Part shown: in pieces, positions 33,677-45,985 of the stretch
Numbering within the stretch: the first letter of the stretch is position 1
Layout of the letters: each line of letters begins with the position of its first letter
Translations under genes and position numbers: made by a program
Notes under the pieces: model-generated
Told to the model about the DNA's origin: nothing
Databases searched by the model: none
The model's input: only the letters and a program-made list of their open reading frames with translations
Source of the DNA: Copromyces sp. CBS 386.78
Lineage: Eukaryota; Ascomycota; Sordariomycetes; Sordariales; Sordariaceae
Length of the DNA stretch: 64,000 bases
Assembly (NCBI GenBank): GCA_030685235.1
Contig: MU839211.1
Span: 1-64,000, forward strand
Direction of reading: 5' to 3'

Positions 33677-34361
33677 TTTGAAACGTGAAACAAAACATTA
33701 AAAGACAAAACCTCGTGATACAGAGCCCGAGTGGCTGAAGAAAGGATACATGGGGAATGGAACGCAAGTGCAAGAAGTTGGGGAAGATGGCGCAACAGCT
33801 TTCCAGTGATGCCGGGCGCCGAGGAAGGAACTGGGGCAGCTACCTCGAGTCAGCTTCCATTAGGTTCCCGCAGCGATGGATGCCCCTCAGCTGCTACCGA
33901 GCCTTATCGATACGCGATAAGTTGCTGGTAAGAGCGCTGGCGGGCCGACAAAGCGGATTCGCACGGTCATAATGCCAGTTGGCACAGCTTTCTGGCGGCC
34001 CGGCTGCTCGTTCGTACCTTCCGCTGCATCGAGCATCGAGCTTGGAGCTTCTTGCTCGGATCACCAAATCGGCAGTCAACCCTCATCGTGACTTCCACTT
34101 CTTCTCTCGATGACCGCACCAACTCCTGCCTGATCAACTTTTTCCTTCTTCAGACAACGAACTGACAGTGAAAATTTCGTCTCCGGTTCCCAAACAATGC
34201 CCGACGTCCAATGGCTACATTAGCCTGTATCGTCAACCACACCCTCACCGGCTCATCCAAACAACGACAAGCCATGTCCCCTTTATATAGGAGGCTGAAG
34301 CATGTGCTTTCCAGTTCAAACACACGATGACTCCTCTCTCTTGTTCACTACAGTTGCTACA
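33677..34361. other. Divergent promoter region
   Basis: Between the F-box gene and the secreted repeat protein. A TATA box (CTTTATATAGG) at about 34280-34290 puts the transcription start near 34310-34320, which favours ATG 34362 over ATG 34302 for the next gene. Confidence 0.5.
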
Positions 34362-36064
34362 ATGGCCTTCCTCAGCTTGCTTCTCCTAGGCCTTGGTGTC
34401 TTTCTTCCGAGAGCATGGTCTTCCTCCATCATCGACAGTCGCCAATATTACCCTGGTGATTCTTCGGAAGGAGGACCAGTAACTCCTCAGAGCTGTACAG
34501 AGGCATCCTTCACCAGTCCGCGCTGGGGCATCTACAATCCGACATTGGTGACCGTGAACGGGTCCAGTGGTGGCTCACAAGGCGACATCCGTTTCTTGAC
34601 CGTCAACTCTGCAACCAATGTCTCTGCAGCCTGTATTGCACGGAACATCGAGTTCGATCCAAAGGGACCAGACGCCCTCGACATATGGCATGACTGCGAC
34701 ATCCCCAACCTCAAGTTCCAGTTCAATTTCACCAGCTTTGATATGCGGTTACGAGGGACCTGGCTTTGTGACAACACAACTGGCTTCACCTTCACTGCAC
34801 AAGGTGTCTGGGAGCAGCCACTGATTCAAGGATGTCTTGATGACTGGCAAGCACCAAGAGGCGAGGAGACTTTGTGTGTTATGGGGAACTCGCAAGTCTG
34901 GGCAAGTCTGACAACCCCAGTCCAGATCCAGCCCCAACATCCCATACGCCCTTACACTCCATCTGAGCTGCCTGGACGCTGTGTGGACAGATCTTGGGAC
35001 CCTCAGTGGCTCGTTGAGAACCTCGTGTATCGGAACTATTCATCCATCTCCGGTGGGAAAAGCACACACGAGACCCAGGAACTCACATTTGAAGTGACTA
35101 ACATCTCGAATGAGAAAAGGTCCCAGTGTCGCGTCACCAGCCTTGGAAACTTCACCAGCGCAGATGGATCTACACCATGGATTTCTTGTCAAGCAATCGA
35201 CCCCGATGAAAAGCTCAGTGTGATATTTGCGGTACAAAGCGGCATCCTGGGTGTTAGGCAGGATTGGAACTGTTTGGATGGCATCCAAGGCATTGAGCCG
35301 TATGTGACGCCCCAGAGCCAACCACCATGCCACTGCTGACGAACTCTTCTACAGAAACCATTACAGCGGAACTGGCTTCCTGCCCCTGAGCCTCACCTGC
35401 GGAGCTCTTACGAACCAAACGATCCGAACCCTCCGTGGCCGTGTCTCAAGACCGAAAACCCCCAACAAATTTCGGTGCACCATACCCGACCTGCAGCTAA
35501 CTTCACAGGCTATGAGGCCAGCCAGTTGCCCGTCATGCCTCATACACCCTACACAAGAAGCTGCACCATTGGCTCCCATCACTAATACATCATCCCTTAT
35601 CGTTCGTGGATATGAGATCAGAACCGAGACCATACCAAGACCCAGCAAGTCCAAAACGGTGACTGGAACTTTTGACTTGTACAACCCTGGATCCGGTGAC
35701 ACCTACAGGCTGCATGGACTTCAGATTCAAGACGATGCTGCTTGGCATGAATGCACCCTGGCCCCCACAGAATCAGGAGAGCAACAGCCACTCCCTTGGC
35801 AACTATATCATTGCGAGTACCGTTTCGGCCCCGGGCATCGCGACATCGCCTTCAAGCTCAATTGGGCATGTGATGATCATGACCCCTTGCATCCGGTAGG
35901 TGCTCTTATCTCAGCTTCTGTCTTCAAAACTTATTCTGACTCGTTGCGCTGCCCAGGTACTGTTTGCTGCAACCACCAACTCGAAACTGCCCGCTCAAGA
36001 CTGCTTTGAGTGGAGAACCTTACAAGGGTTTAGCAGCTCATGTCGCTTGCCGGATACCCATTGA
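34362..36064 (+). CDS. Secreted cysteine-containing repeat protein, family not recognised
   Basis: Predicted CDS join(34362..35299,35355..35895,35957..36064), 528 residues. The start at 34362 gives a clean signal peptide (FLSLLLLGLGVFLPRAWS) and lies after the TATA box. The mature protein reads as about three modules of 110-140 residues sharing the pattern of a beta strand, Cys, Trp-x-x-Cys, WxC-x-D, then Pro and a final Leu-x-Cys. Examples are DWNCLDG...LSLTCG and NWACDDH...PAQDCFE. There are many NxS/T sites. The second intron (GTAGGT to CCCAG, 61 bases) is needed to complete the last module; without it the frame stops at 36009. Probably an extracellular or wall protein; function unknown. 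Confidence 0.68.
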
Positions 36065-36301
36065 GTCGCTGAGTTGGTCATCACTTTCTTCTTCCATGGA
36101 GAGGGGCCCGACCTTGCCTTGGGTTTAAGGCTCTTCTGTGCCTTCCGCTCACCGCAGGTATCAGCCGGAGGGTTGGTCCACTTATCCGTGGTGAACGTCC
36201 CGACACGGCACGGGTAAGTGGACGTCTTCTCTCGCAATACAGTCGGCAAGCCCCAAGATTCATCCTACGACGCAGCGCAGCCAGAGACAACCTGGGCTCG
36301 C

Positions 36302-36335
36302 CTGGAAGCACACTCCCCTGGAAGCACACTCCCCT
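36302..36335. repeat. Two-copy tandem repeat, 17 bases
   Basis: The unit CTGGAAGCACACTCCCC occurs twice in a row at 36302-36318 and 36319-36335, identical in both copies. Confidence 0.9.
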
Positions 36336-36451
36336 GAAAAACCATGAACGAACTTGCTCTTCGCTGCTCGTGGTACCTTGACAATCTTTGGTCCCTCGTT
36401 TCCAACCTTAACAGCCCACTTAGCCTCCAGGCGCTCCGCTCTCCCTCTGGG

Positions 36452-36483
36452 TTTTTTTTTTTTTTTGTTTTTTTTTTTTTTTT
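36452..36483. repeat. Long T tract
   Basis: 15 T, one G and 16 T in a row, in gene-free sequence. Confidence 0.95.
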
Positions 36484-39033
36484 GTGGCAGCCAGCCTTTG
36501 TCCTTGTTTGCATCTGTTCATTCACATCTATGCTGTCTTGCTGGAGAGCCATCCTTCACCTTGTCCAGCTCTCCACGCTCAGCACCTCGTCTCGAAGGTC
36601 TACAACACCTTCACCCTTTTACGGCTTTAACCCCTTTTTGTGCGGATAAAGCATCACCTCATCCGTTTTACTCTCTGGCAAAGTTTGGCACCATGTCCGG
36701 CGATTGGCCACAACCCCACGGCCGGGACGGCGGATTAACCGCCGGGCTTATAAAGACGAGCTCATCGGGGTTGCAGTCGAACTGGCTAGATGTGGAGTTT
36801 GGAAAGTGATGAAACAGCCTGGAGTGGTGAGGAAGGAACAAAAGGGAGCAACCAACAGGTACTTATCTGACGGCCCCTGTCGAGCAAAGAAGAGCAATGT
36901 CAATCTTCACTGCCTGTGAGACCTATCGCAATCAGTCATGCAACCACGTATTTGCCCGAGCTCGGAGCTAGAGGATTGCAATACTGGAGTGCAGCCGTGT
37001 TTGAGCATGTGATCGCGGACTGCTGTGGGAATGGTAGCTTCAAGCTGGAACAAGGGAGCGAACATCATGTCACGGCCTCCACACTGGGCAAAGGCGTGAT
37101 AAGGGATTGGGCGATCGTCGTCTTATCTGATATCCTTCGGAGAGCGGTCATAATTCCGAGCTTGCCACTCAGGTGCGCAATCGCCTTCGTTGGCTGTCAC
37201 TATAACACTGGAAGGACTTGTGTGTGATTGAAGTATCGGTGCTTGAGAACCTCTATGGTCTATGCGCGTCTCCAAAGATTGACTATCACAAAAGCACATC
37301 GTCATCGACAGGAGATAAGCGCGGCGGTTTCTCGGTAATGTGGCTCAGTTCTCTTATTCACATGATAACGACGTCCAATGCCTGGAAAAGACATTACGCA
37401 GCCTGTCATCCATTCGAAACCGCCCACTCGACCACGAATAAGCAAAAGCCCAAAAGCTGGGGACTGGGGAAGGCTGGAAAGCTTAAAGGGTTAAAGCTTA
37501 AAAGGCCAAGGCCGCCAGCCTCGCACCACTATCGCCTAAATAAGCGAATCCCTTACTCTCAAGGTCCCAAAGGGGAACCTCCGCTCCCAATTTGAGAACC
37601 TTGGGGTCCTGAAACGTCATTCATCTGCACTCGTCTTCGTGGCGTGCTCATGGGTGTCCTTGTTGCCCTTTGGCACTCCCGGACTTCCAGCCGTCAACCC
37701 ACAGCCCTCTGGAGTAAAGGCTCCACATGCAGGAACGATTTGACGATCATCGGCCAAGCCGTTTTGCAGATCAGCACTTTTGACATAACAGTTTTTGACA
37801 CCGTCCAACTACCGGCTGACAGGTGCAACTCTACATATGCACGAACCCGTCAGTGATCGACAGGGATTTACGCCAGCCGCTACGATCAACTTAAAGATGT
37901 CCTTTGAGCATCCAAGTAGGCTTAAGATCTTCTTGATCTTCTCATGATCAACTAAGGGGGGATTGCCCCTTTATATTTTGGGAAGGGTCAAAAATAACCC
38001 CTTTTCCTTTTCTGACTGGTTATTCCCTGGAATGAGGCAACTCGTACACTGAGCAGAATTGCGAGCTGATGGGTTGGAAAGCGAACAACAAGGGAGAGAG
38101 AGCTTTGCCTCAAGTGGCTTGTTCACGATAACTCCACGAACGCAAAACACTCAAAGTTCACATGAACCTTCTTCGGATTTCCTGCGGTGTTTGATGTCCG
38201 TTGTTATGGACCAACGCCGTTGCCATCGCCGATTTCGGACAGATCTGGGTACTCTTCCCTTTGCCAGTCACAGCACTCAACAAAGCTTGAAACACACACC
38301 GAAGATGATCAACAATGCTAAGAGCGGGTTCCATCCGATGGAGAACACCAAGACTTCATCACCGCATCCATTCCGCGTTGATTTCTCCTGAGGCTGTGCC
38401 TTGATGGCCTGGTCCCGAGTCAATGATGGTAAACATGCGCAGTTATCCTACAAGCTGTAAATGGATCCCCTTTGTTAAGCCCCAGCAACCGGGCAAGACG
38501 CCAGCCAAGAGTCAAAGCCAAGATGGTGATGAGCGGTTCTTGGCTCCACTCTACCTGGGCTCGTCGGTGGTCTTGGGATGAAGACAACTTGAAGCGTACT
38601 CGCCAAGATTAGACAATCTTCCTCAGCTCGTGGAGTACGGTTACAGTTTCACGGTGGAACATGGAGAAGAAGATGGCGCGGAAGACGATGTTTTCTCGCT
38701 TAAACTTGGGTATATCTACTCCATCATCGCTTCCTCGTTGGCAATGTCGGTCTCGGTATCTCGTGTTCAGAGTCCAGATCACTCCACGACTTGTTAGAGC
38801 TGTCTAACACTTCACTCCTTTCGCCAAACATTCTCTTCGATCACCTATCCACCTGGTGATATTCTCTTCACCGCTGCTCTACAGTCTTTGTTCATCAGTG
38901 ACTCACCGTGAACATCCTATTCCCGGCCGACGAGCTATCAACAGCATCCGCAGGTCGGACGTGCTGCTCAACATCAGATCTTGCCATCCGAGATATCGAC
39001 GACCAGGGTGATTATCTGTCACCAATCATCATC

Positions 39034-42000
39034 ATGGCATCACCATACGACACTCTCCTCTCTTACGCACAAGCCACGAGCCAACTTCGGTCGAAGACGG
39101 CATCCGGGCTTGACTGCTCCCAGCAACAACAGATTCTCGACTCTTTCAAGTCTTCCTACACCAGCCTATCAGCCTTCATCCAGCCCACCTCCAAGCCGGC
39201 TCTCAGTACGCCGGACCTAAGCACAGTCCTCACCCATTGCTCCCTCCGGGACTTTGTCAATAACTTCTCTCTCCCTACCAAGGCTCTAGACGTGCAACAA
39301 AGGGGCAGGCTTACCAAGCCCATTGTTTGTATCGCTCTCCCCAACGGCCCTGTCCTCGCTGCAGTCTGTTTGGCCGTAGCAAACACATGCACTGCTTCAC
39401 CAGTTAACTGCGATAAAGCCGTTGGACCAGAACAGTTCCGCGCTGATGTACGGCAGGCGGGTGCTTCAGTCATCTTAACTACCGCAAAGGATGCCGAGCG
39501 GTTGGGACTCACGGGTCCTTCATCGTGGACTGCTCTTGAAGGGCTAACGGTGTTGCTGGTTGAGAGTGACGACGTTGGACGTGGTCAGTCTACGCAGATT
39601 TCCATCAGAGACTTGACCGGACAGCTAGTCACGCCCCAAGCAGCAGGCTGCTCCCAACCAGCACCGAACGGGATGGACGATGTAGCTATCATCCTGTTCA
39701 CCAGTGGTACTTCCGGTACCAAAAAACTTGTTCCCATTACGATCCAGAACATCGTTGCTGGTGTAGCCTTTGTTATTGATTCGTGGGGATTGACACCGGA
39801 TGATGTCTGTCTCAACATGATGCCCTTGTTCCACATCGGTGGCTTGGTGCGGAACATCTTTTCGCCCATCTTCTCGGGCGGGTCAGTCATCTGCTGTTCG
39901 GCCTTTGATCCGACCCTATTCTGGGATGTCGTGCAGGACCACGGGGCAACGTGGTACTATGCTTCACCGTCAATGCATCAGATGATTCTGGACCAGGCGG
40001 AGGACCGCCCCGAAGCGCTTGCTAAGAGCAGAGTCCGATTGGTGTGTAATGCCGCTGGTGGACTGCTTCCTGCGTTGGCAGTTAAGCTAAAAGAAACGTT
40101 TAATGGCGCCATCGTGCTGCCGAGTTATGGAATGACTGAGTGAGTGCCTCGTTTGTCTGTTCATGGATGATCTTTTTTCTGACCCAAACCAGATGCATGC
40201 CCATATCAACCCCGCCAACAGACTACAAACTTGACAAACCCGGAACTTCAGGTATCGCTGTCGGTCCCGAACTTGCCATCCTCGACTGGAACAACATTCA
40301 TCAGCCATCTGAGACTGTTGGTCGTATCTGTGTACGCGGCGAGCCCGTCTTCCCCGGATATCTTACCGCGGAGGGTCAATTCGACAACAGCACCTTCACT
40401 CCGGATGGGTGGTTTGATACCGGTGACCTTGGCCGTCTCTCACCAGACGGTTACCTCTTCATCACCGGACGTAGTAAGGAAGTCATCAACCGCGGTGGTG
40501 AGATTATCTCACCCTTTGAGGTCGAAAACGCCATCATTGCTGCCGCGCAGGACCCCGAGTCACCCATCTTCAACCGGATCTCGCAGGCCCTTGCTTTCTC
40601 TGTCCGCCATGATGTCCTCCAAGAGGTTGTCGGTGCCGTGCTCGTTACGCCTCCCGGTGCTCAGCGTGTTGATACCAGGCAACTGCATCAGGCCCTGAAG
40701 AAGTCGTTGCAGCAGGCGAAGTGGCCCAGCGTGATTGTCTACATGGATGATGTGCCCAAGAGCAACAACAAGGTGCTGCGCATCAAGTTGGCGGACCGCT
40801 TGGATATCCCAGAGGTGACGGATAATTCTCGCTACTGCGACGTTCACTACGAAGCCACCTGCCCGCCTCTCAACACTCCTCTCTCGGTTAGCATCTCCTC
40901 AACCGTTTGCAACATCGATGAGACAACCATATATCGCAGCATAGCCGCTCTCTTGCCGCTGGGCATTGTGCACCGCGTCCATCAGAACCCTCAATCCGGC
41001 GGGTTCGAAGTCTACCTCGCGCCGAAAGATGAGAGCCCCGAGGTCAGCGAGTTCAACAAGGTCATTGACTCGCTCAAGTCGAAGCTACCCTCTCTGGTAC
41101 CTGGATATATTGTCCCACACCGCTTCCACATCCTTCACTCGCCTTTCCCGGCGGAACTGGGCACCACGCCTACTCGTGAAGCTCTTGAGTCCCTCCTTTA
41201 CGAGCAAAACAACCGCCCGGGGACTGGTGACTCGTCAGCCACGAGCAATACGGCTTCACGTGTAACCCGCATTATGGCCACCATTCTCGGCCTCTCCGCC
41301 CACGAAATCACTGCTGATGCCGACTTCTTTGACCTAGGTGGTGACTCCCTCCGGGCCGGCAAGCTGCTGTCTGCGCTCCGCTCCGAGTTCGGTCTTTCGC
41401 TGCCTATCGATCTCGTCTTCCGCGGCGGTTCCGTCGACGCCCTCTCGGCGTTCATCGATGAGAAGCTTGCTTCCCAGCCTAGCTCGGCCAATACCTCGGA
41501 CAGCGACACCCTGTTTGACTCTGACTCGGAGCAGCAGACAAGATGCGAAGGGCCACCGAAGCCAATGAAGACACACAGCTCCACGAACCCATTCCTGATG
41601 TTGTTCCAGCTCGTCCCCTTGGCGATCCTGTATCCCGTTAGGCGCGGTGCGCATTGGACTGTCTTCTTGCTGACATTGGCGTACATGGAGCGGTGGCCTA
41701 CCAGCGGATGGCCTTTTGGTCGGTTGGTCAACATTGTGACGACACTGATGTTTGCGCGGCTTGTCATGTCGGTTGCGCTGCCCATATTTGGCATCCTGGC
41801 CAAGTGGTTGATCATGGGTCGGTACAAGGAGGGAGTGTATCCAATGTGGGGTTTGTACCATACAAGGTGGTGGTTGACACAGAAGGTCATTGCTTTGACT
41901 GGACCGGGCATTTTCAAGTAAGTTCGTGCCAAGACCCTTCCCCTTTTTCCCCATGTAAACAAAGACCTGTACGGAAGATCCCGAAAAACCTCGCTAACGA

Positions 42001-44269
42001 CATACCTTCCAACAGGCATCACAACTACACTATTGTCTGGTACTACCGTCTTCTTGGAGCCAAAATCGGCAGTGGCGTCGAGCTAAACGAATGCCAACTT
42101 GGTGAATACGATCTCCTAACCATAGGCCCCAACGCCTTCCTCGACAAGTGCATCGTCCGCCCCTTCGGCGCCGAACACAACACCTCTATGTACCTAGGCA
42201 AGATCTCCATTGGCGCCAACGCCTCCGTCGGTCTTGCCGCCAATGTTGCTCCCGGCACCCAGGTCCCCGACGGCGCTTGCATCGGTCCCAATTCCTGCAG
42301 CTGGGAGTTGAACGATGCTTCGGAGGCTAACCGCGATCTATCCGTCCACCGCGCTCCAAAGCCGCACTGGGCCTTGACTTTGTTCCTGACTATGCCGCTC
42401 TACGGTCTCGTCAGCCTGGTTGCCGGTGGCCCCTGGCTGCTTGGTATGGTTGGCTTGGTTGAGAGCAGACCCGCGAAGGACCCCAATGCTGCCGTCCCCG
42501 TTGCTGCGCTGCCGAGCATCATCATCTGGTGGGCCGGCGACAACCGAATCGCTTATCACTACCTGGCCAACAGCCTCGGAGTGATCTGCGGTCCGTTTTT
42601 CGAGTTCGCTGCTGTGATGATCATCAAGACGCTGTTGGATCTGATCTTTGGCAAGCTCAAGCCGAGCAGTGCCGAGGGTCGTGGACAGATTGAACGCTGG
42701 AGATTGGATCTGATGAGAACGATTTACCCGAATAAGTCGTTGCAGAAGTTGACTGGCTTGTTTGGTCAGCATTATGAGATGACTTCAGTCGTTCTTCGTC
42801 TGCTTGGAGCCAAGGTTGGCAAGCGTGTGTATTGGCCTGGTACTGGACCTGGTATCACGGACTACCATTTGCTTGACGTTGGCAATGATGTCGTCTTTGG
42901 ATCTCGCTCGTACCTCGTCACCTCCGATGGCCTTGGTTCCGAGCCCATCAAGATTGGTGACCGTGCCATGATTGCTGATCGTGTGGTCTGTCTCCCTGGT
43001 GTGACTGTCGGCGATGACACGGTGCTCGGATCGGGTGCACTTACCCGCCGAAACAAGGAATACGTCGCCAACGGAGTGTACGTCGGTTCCAAGGGCGGTG
43101 ATTCTCTCTGTCTCTCAACCGGAGCTGCTCCCAAGGGTGGTGACAAGAGCAGAGTCTCCCGACGCAACGGTCGTGCCGCGCAACATCCTGCTCTGACGCA
43201 GGAGAAGAAGTCTTCCATCGAAAGCGTTCGCTACCTCCAAGGCACCAACGACCCCGAAAAGGGCCGGAGCACCCCTAGCATCACCATCACCCGCCCTGTC
43301 TCAGACGTCCCCGGGGACTTCAATCACTCCGGCTCCGACACCGAAGCCGAAGACAGCGACCCCGTCATTTTGAGCACCCCCTTCGGCCGCGCCTTCTACC
43401 TCGGTCTCGCGCCTTACCACGTCTACTCCCCCCTAACCATCACCGGCTACTCCATCTTCAACCGCCTCTTTACGGCAGTCTACTGGGGCGCCCCCTCCAT
43501 CTCCACCATCCAAATCATCAACCTCTTCATAACCGATTACCCTCTCCACCCGGTCTCGCACGCCATCCTCACACAACCCATGGCTCTCTTCGGCTTTTTC
43601 GCCGCCATCTTCGCCGTCTTCAACACCTTCCTCGCCCTTCTTTCTCTGATAATCACCATCTCGGCGAAATGGATCCTCCTCGGCCGCCGCCAACCAGGCA
43701 CCCACTCCTGGGATCTTTCCCCCTACTGCCAGCGCTGGCAACTCCTGCTATCCATCGAACAACTCCGTCGCTCTTCCTTCGGCGGCCACGGCGTCCTGGG
43801 GATGTTGACATGCACAGCTTACACAGTCACTTACTTCCGCTGTCTAGGCGCCAAGATTGGTAAAAACTGCGCTTTGTTCGCCAACGGCCGACCTTCTCTC
43901 ATTTTCACTGAGCCTGATCTCTTGGTGCTGGGAGACAGGGTGACGGTTGACGACGCGAGTCTGGTGGCGCATATTAATACGCGCGGCAAGTTCGATCTGA
44001 ATTTCCTGAGGGTCGGCGATGGAGCGGTGTTGAGGACGGGAAGCAGACTGTTGAGTGGCGCGGAGATGATGAGGGATGCGTGTTTGCTGGAGCATACGCT
44101 TGTTATGGGCGGAGAGACGGTTAAAGAGGGGGTGACGGTGCAGGGGTGGCCTGGGGAGGAGTTTAGTAGGGTGGGCAGACGGTGTGTGGTTGATGGGATT
44201 GGGATTGATATGACGGGAGGGAAAGCGGGAGAGGGGGAGAACGGGGGGAGGAAGATGGTTGTTGAGTAG
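39034..44269 (+). CDS. Membrane NRPS-like synthetase (A-T-TM-beta-helix), epsilon-poly-lysine synthetase type
   Basis: Predicted CDS join(39034..40139,40193..41917,42016..44269), 1694 residues. The adenylation domain (about 1-640) has LFTSGTSGTKKLVP, YGMTE across the first intron, GWFDTGDLG and GRSKEVINRGGE. A carrier domain follows with FFDLGGDSL, Ser754 being the phosphopantetheine site. Several membrane segments (about 805-890 and later pairs) alternate with hexapeptide beta-helix stretches (ISIGANASVG, IKIGDRAMIADR, LLVLGDRVTVDDA). No condensation HHxxxDG, thioesterase or reductase motif is seen. This is the layout of bacterial Pls and of the fungal epsilon-poly-lysine synthetase VibA described in Epichloe. 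It probably polymerises an activated amino acid at a membrane; the monomer is unproven. The linker at about 1290-1365 is charged and low-complexity. Confidence 0.88.
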
Positions 44270-44628
44270 ATGATCAGTACGTTGGGGATTGGGGACGAGG
44301 GAGACTGGGCTGGTACCAGGGCCTCCGTTAGGGAGTTGGAAGTATGGGAGTGTGGAAGTGAAGGGGATAAAATAGAATAGAAACGGGTAATGTAATTATA
44401 TAGACGTGGAAAACGAATGCTGTCAGGGCACTTTTACTACCAGCCGTCGTTGTGGTCCCTTGGATTTACTTGTGCAGGGAGCCAGTTGAACATCAAAGTT
44501 TTTGATCAACAGGTACTCATACATCTAGCTTGTGCTCACTCCTGCTTGCACGTCTTTCCGCTATCTTCTCCTCCATGTCCCAAACAGATCCTTCAAACAG
44601 CCAGACACTCTTCAAACTCCACTCTGAC
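44270..44628. other. Short convergent intergenic stretch
   Basis: 359 bases between the 3' ends of the synthetase gene and CVNH-like gene E; nothing else recognised. Confidence 0.35.
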
Positions 44629-45423
44629 TTAGTGCTTTTCGGCACAAACAAGGTGTCCGTCATCGTTTCGTTTAACCCCGTAACCTATCACAGAAACATT
44701 AGGTTAGTCTGAAAACTGCCCGAGCTAACAGTACGGTAATACCAGCCGAGGGACATGTGTAAGTGTTTAGATTTCCGTCCCTTGTGCGGAACATGTTAGG
44801 TCGCTTGGATAGGCGCAGGAGAGTAACGTACCCAAGGAGAGCGGCGCATTGTGCTCGCATTCCAACTCCGGATAACCACCATCATGCAAAAAATTCATAT
44901 GACAAGGCCCACTATCACTGCAGATGTTTCCGACTCTGTGACATCGCCGTTAGCACTATCTTTGCGTTTTCTCTACCGATTTTATGATATACGCAGCCCC
45001 CCCCCCTTTCAAGCAAAAACAGAGAGAAGGAATCACTCACGGTTCGTCAAGCTTTACCTGGCTGTCGATACCTTCCTGGGCCTTCCAATCAAAAAACACG
45101 TTTTGGCTGCCCGTCATGACAAAATGCGCTAGGCACTTGTTGATGTCAAGTTTGGAACGGACTCGGTTCTTGTCGTTGTCTGCCTTGCCCTTTGGCAGGC
45201 AGTCGGCGGTGAGTTCACATTTCCCCTTCCTGTTCTCAAAACGGTAGTGCTTGCATGTTGCCCCAAAGTCATTCCAATCCGCCCGTTTGTCAACCGAGGG
45301 ATGCTGCTGCTGGTCGTGATCCCCTGCCCTCGATTGTAGCGAGTTGGGCGGGGACTTGGCGATGTGGCCCATGGAGGGGAGGCAGAAGGAGAGGAAGAGG
45401 CCCAGAGTGGTTTGGAAACGCAT
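44629..45423 (-). CDS. CVNH-like small secreted protein E (distal copy)
   Basis: Predicted CDS complement(join(44629..44684,44832..44935,45041..45423)), 180 residues, with intron phases 2 and 1 as in A-D. The signal peptide MRFQTTLGLFLSFCLPSMGH nearly equals that of D. A Gln/His/Asp-rich spacer and a KR site (VDKRADW) follow, which could be Kex2-processed. Repeat 1 has FGATC, CELTADC and LDINKCLA; repeat 2 has NICSDSGPCHM, LECEH and KRNDDGHLVC. The last exon uses a TGATAG acceptor after a 147-base intron, the longest in the family, and completes the frame exactly. It lies opposite to D, 35 kb away. Likely an extracellular CVNH-type lectin; ligand unknown. Confidence 0.78.
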
Positions 45424-45905
45424 CTTTGAACGTCTGTTGTGCTGGTCTTGGGTGAGGTGATATTTTAATGCTTTTTTCTGTGTGGGAAGACGTCGTTTCG
45501 TCGAAGAAGTGTTCGGTTGAGTAGAGGCAGGAAGGAGGCAACTGATTACCCTTAGGTGCAAATGCGGTCACTAGAGGTCTTATAATACTGGTAAGAGCGG
45601 GTCATATCCGTGATGCAATCAATGTGTTAGCGCGCGGGTATTTTATATGTGGCCTGTGACTGAAAAACCGATGAGTAAGCGGATAGGATCTTATTGAAAA
45701 GGAAGAAAGGAGAGGGATTTCCAATTATTGAGAGGTAGGATATCCCACTTTATAACTGCCCTCGTGACCAACCGGAGCAAAGAGCACTTACGGTTGTGAA
45801 CATCTCTTGTGCGTTGATGGCCCCTTCCTATGGTGTGTTGGTCGCTCTTCCTTTGTTAGGCGGCATCTTGTTGGGTCCCTTCCATTAAGCGCCAATTTGG
45901 AGGTT
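45424..45905 (-). repeat. Duplicated promoter/leader block, copy 2 (gene E)
   Basis: Reverse-complement match to 9300-9806. The TATA-like block ATTATAAGACCTC is at about 45576-45588, about 155 bases before the ATG of E. Differences from copy 1 are mostly single substitutions and small indels. Confidence 0.8.
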
Positions 45906-45985
45906 CTCGATGACAGTAGGTACCATAGCGGAAAAATACGAATCGCATCTGGCCCAGAGGAGGTCGTCTGCTGTAGATAAATTAG

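Larger units (their letters stand above)
36065..39033. other. Gene-free stretch of 3.0 kb
   Basis: No coding region is supported on either strand. It holds a 17-base direct duplication at 36302-36335 and two T runs at 36452-36466 and 36468-36483. The last part is the upstream region of the NRPS-like gene; the nearest in-frame ATG of that gene is 39034. Confidence 0.4.

Noticed and set aside
34302..34361. Start of the secreted repeat protein at ATG 34302
   Set aside because: It lies too close to the TATA box and would bury the signal peptide behind 20 polar residues.
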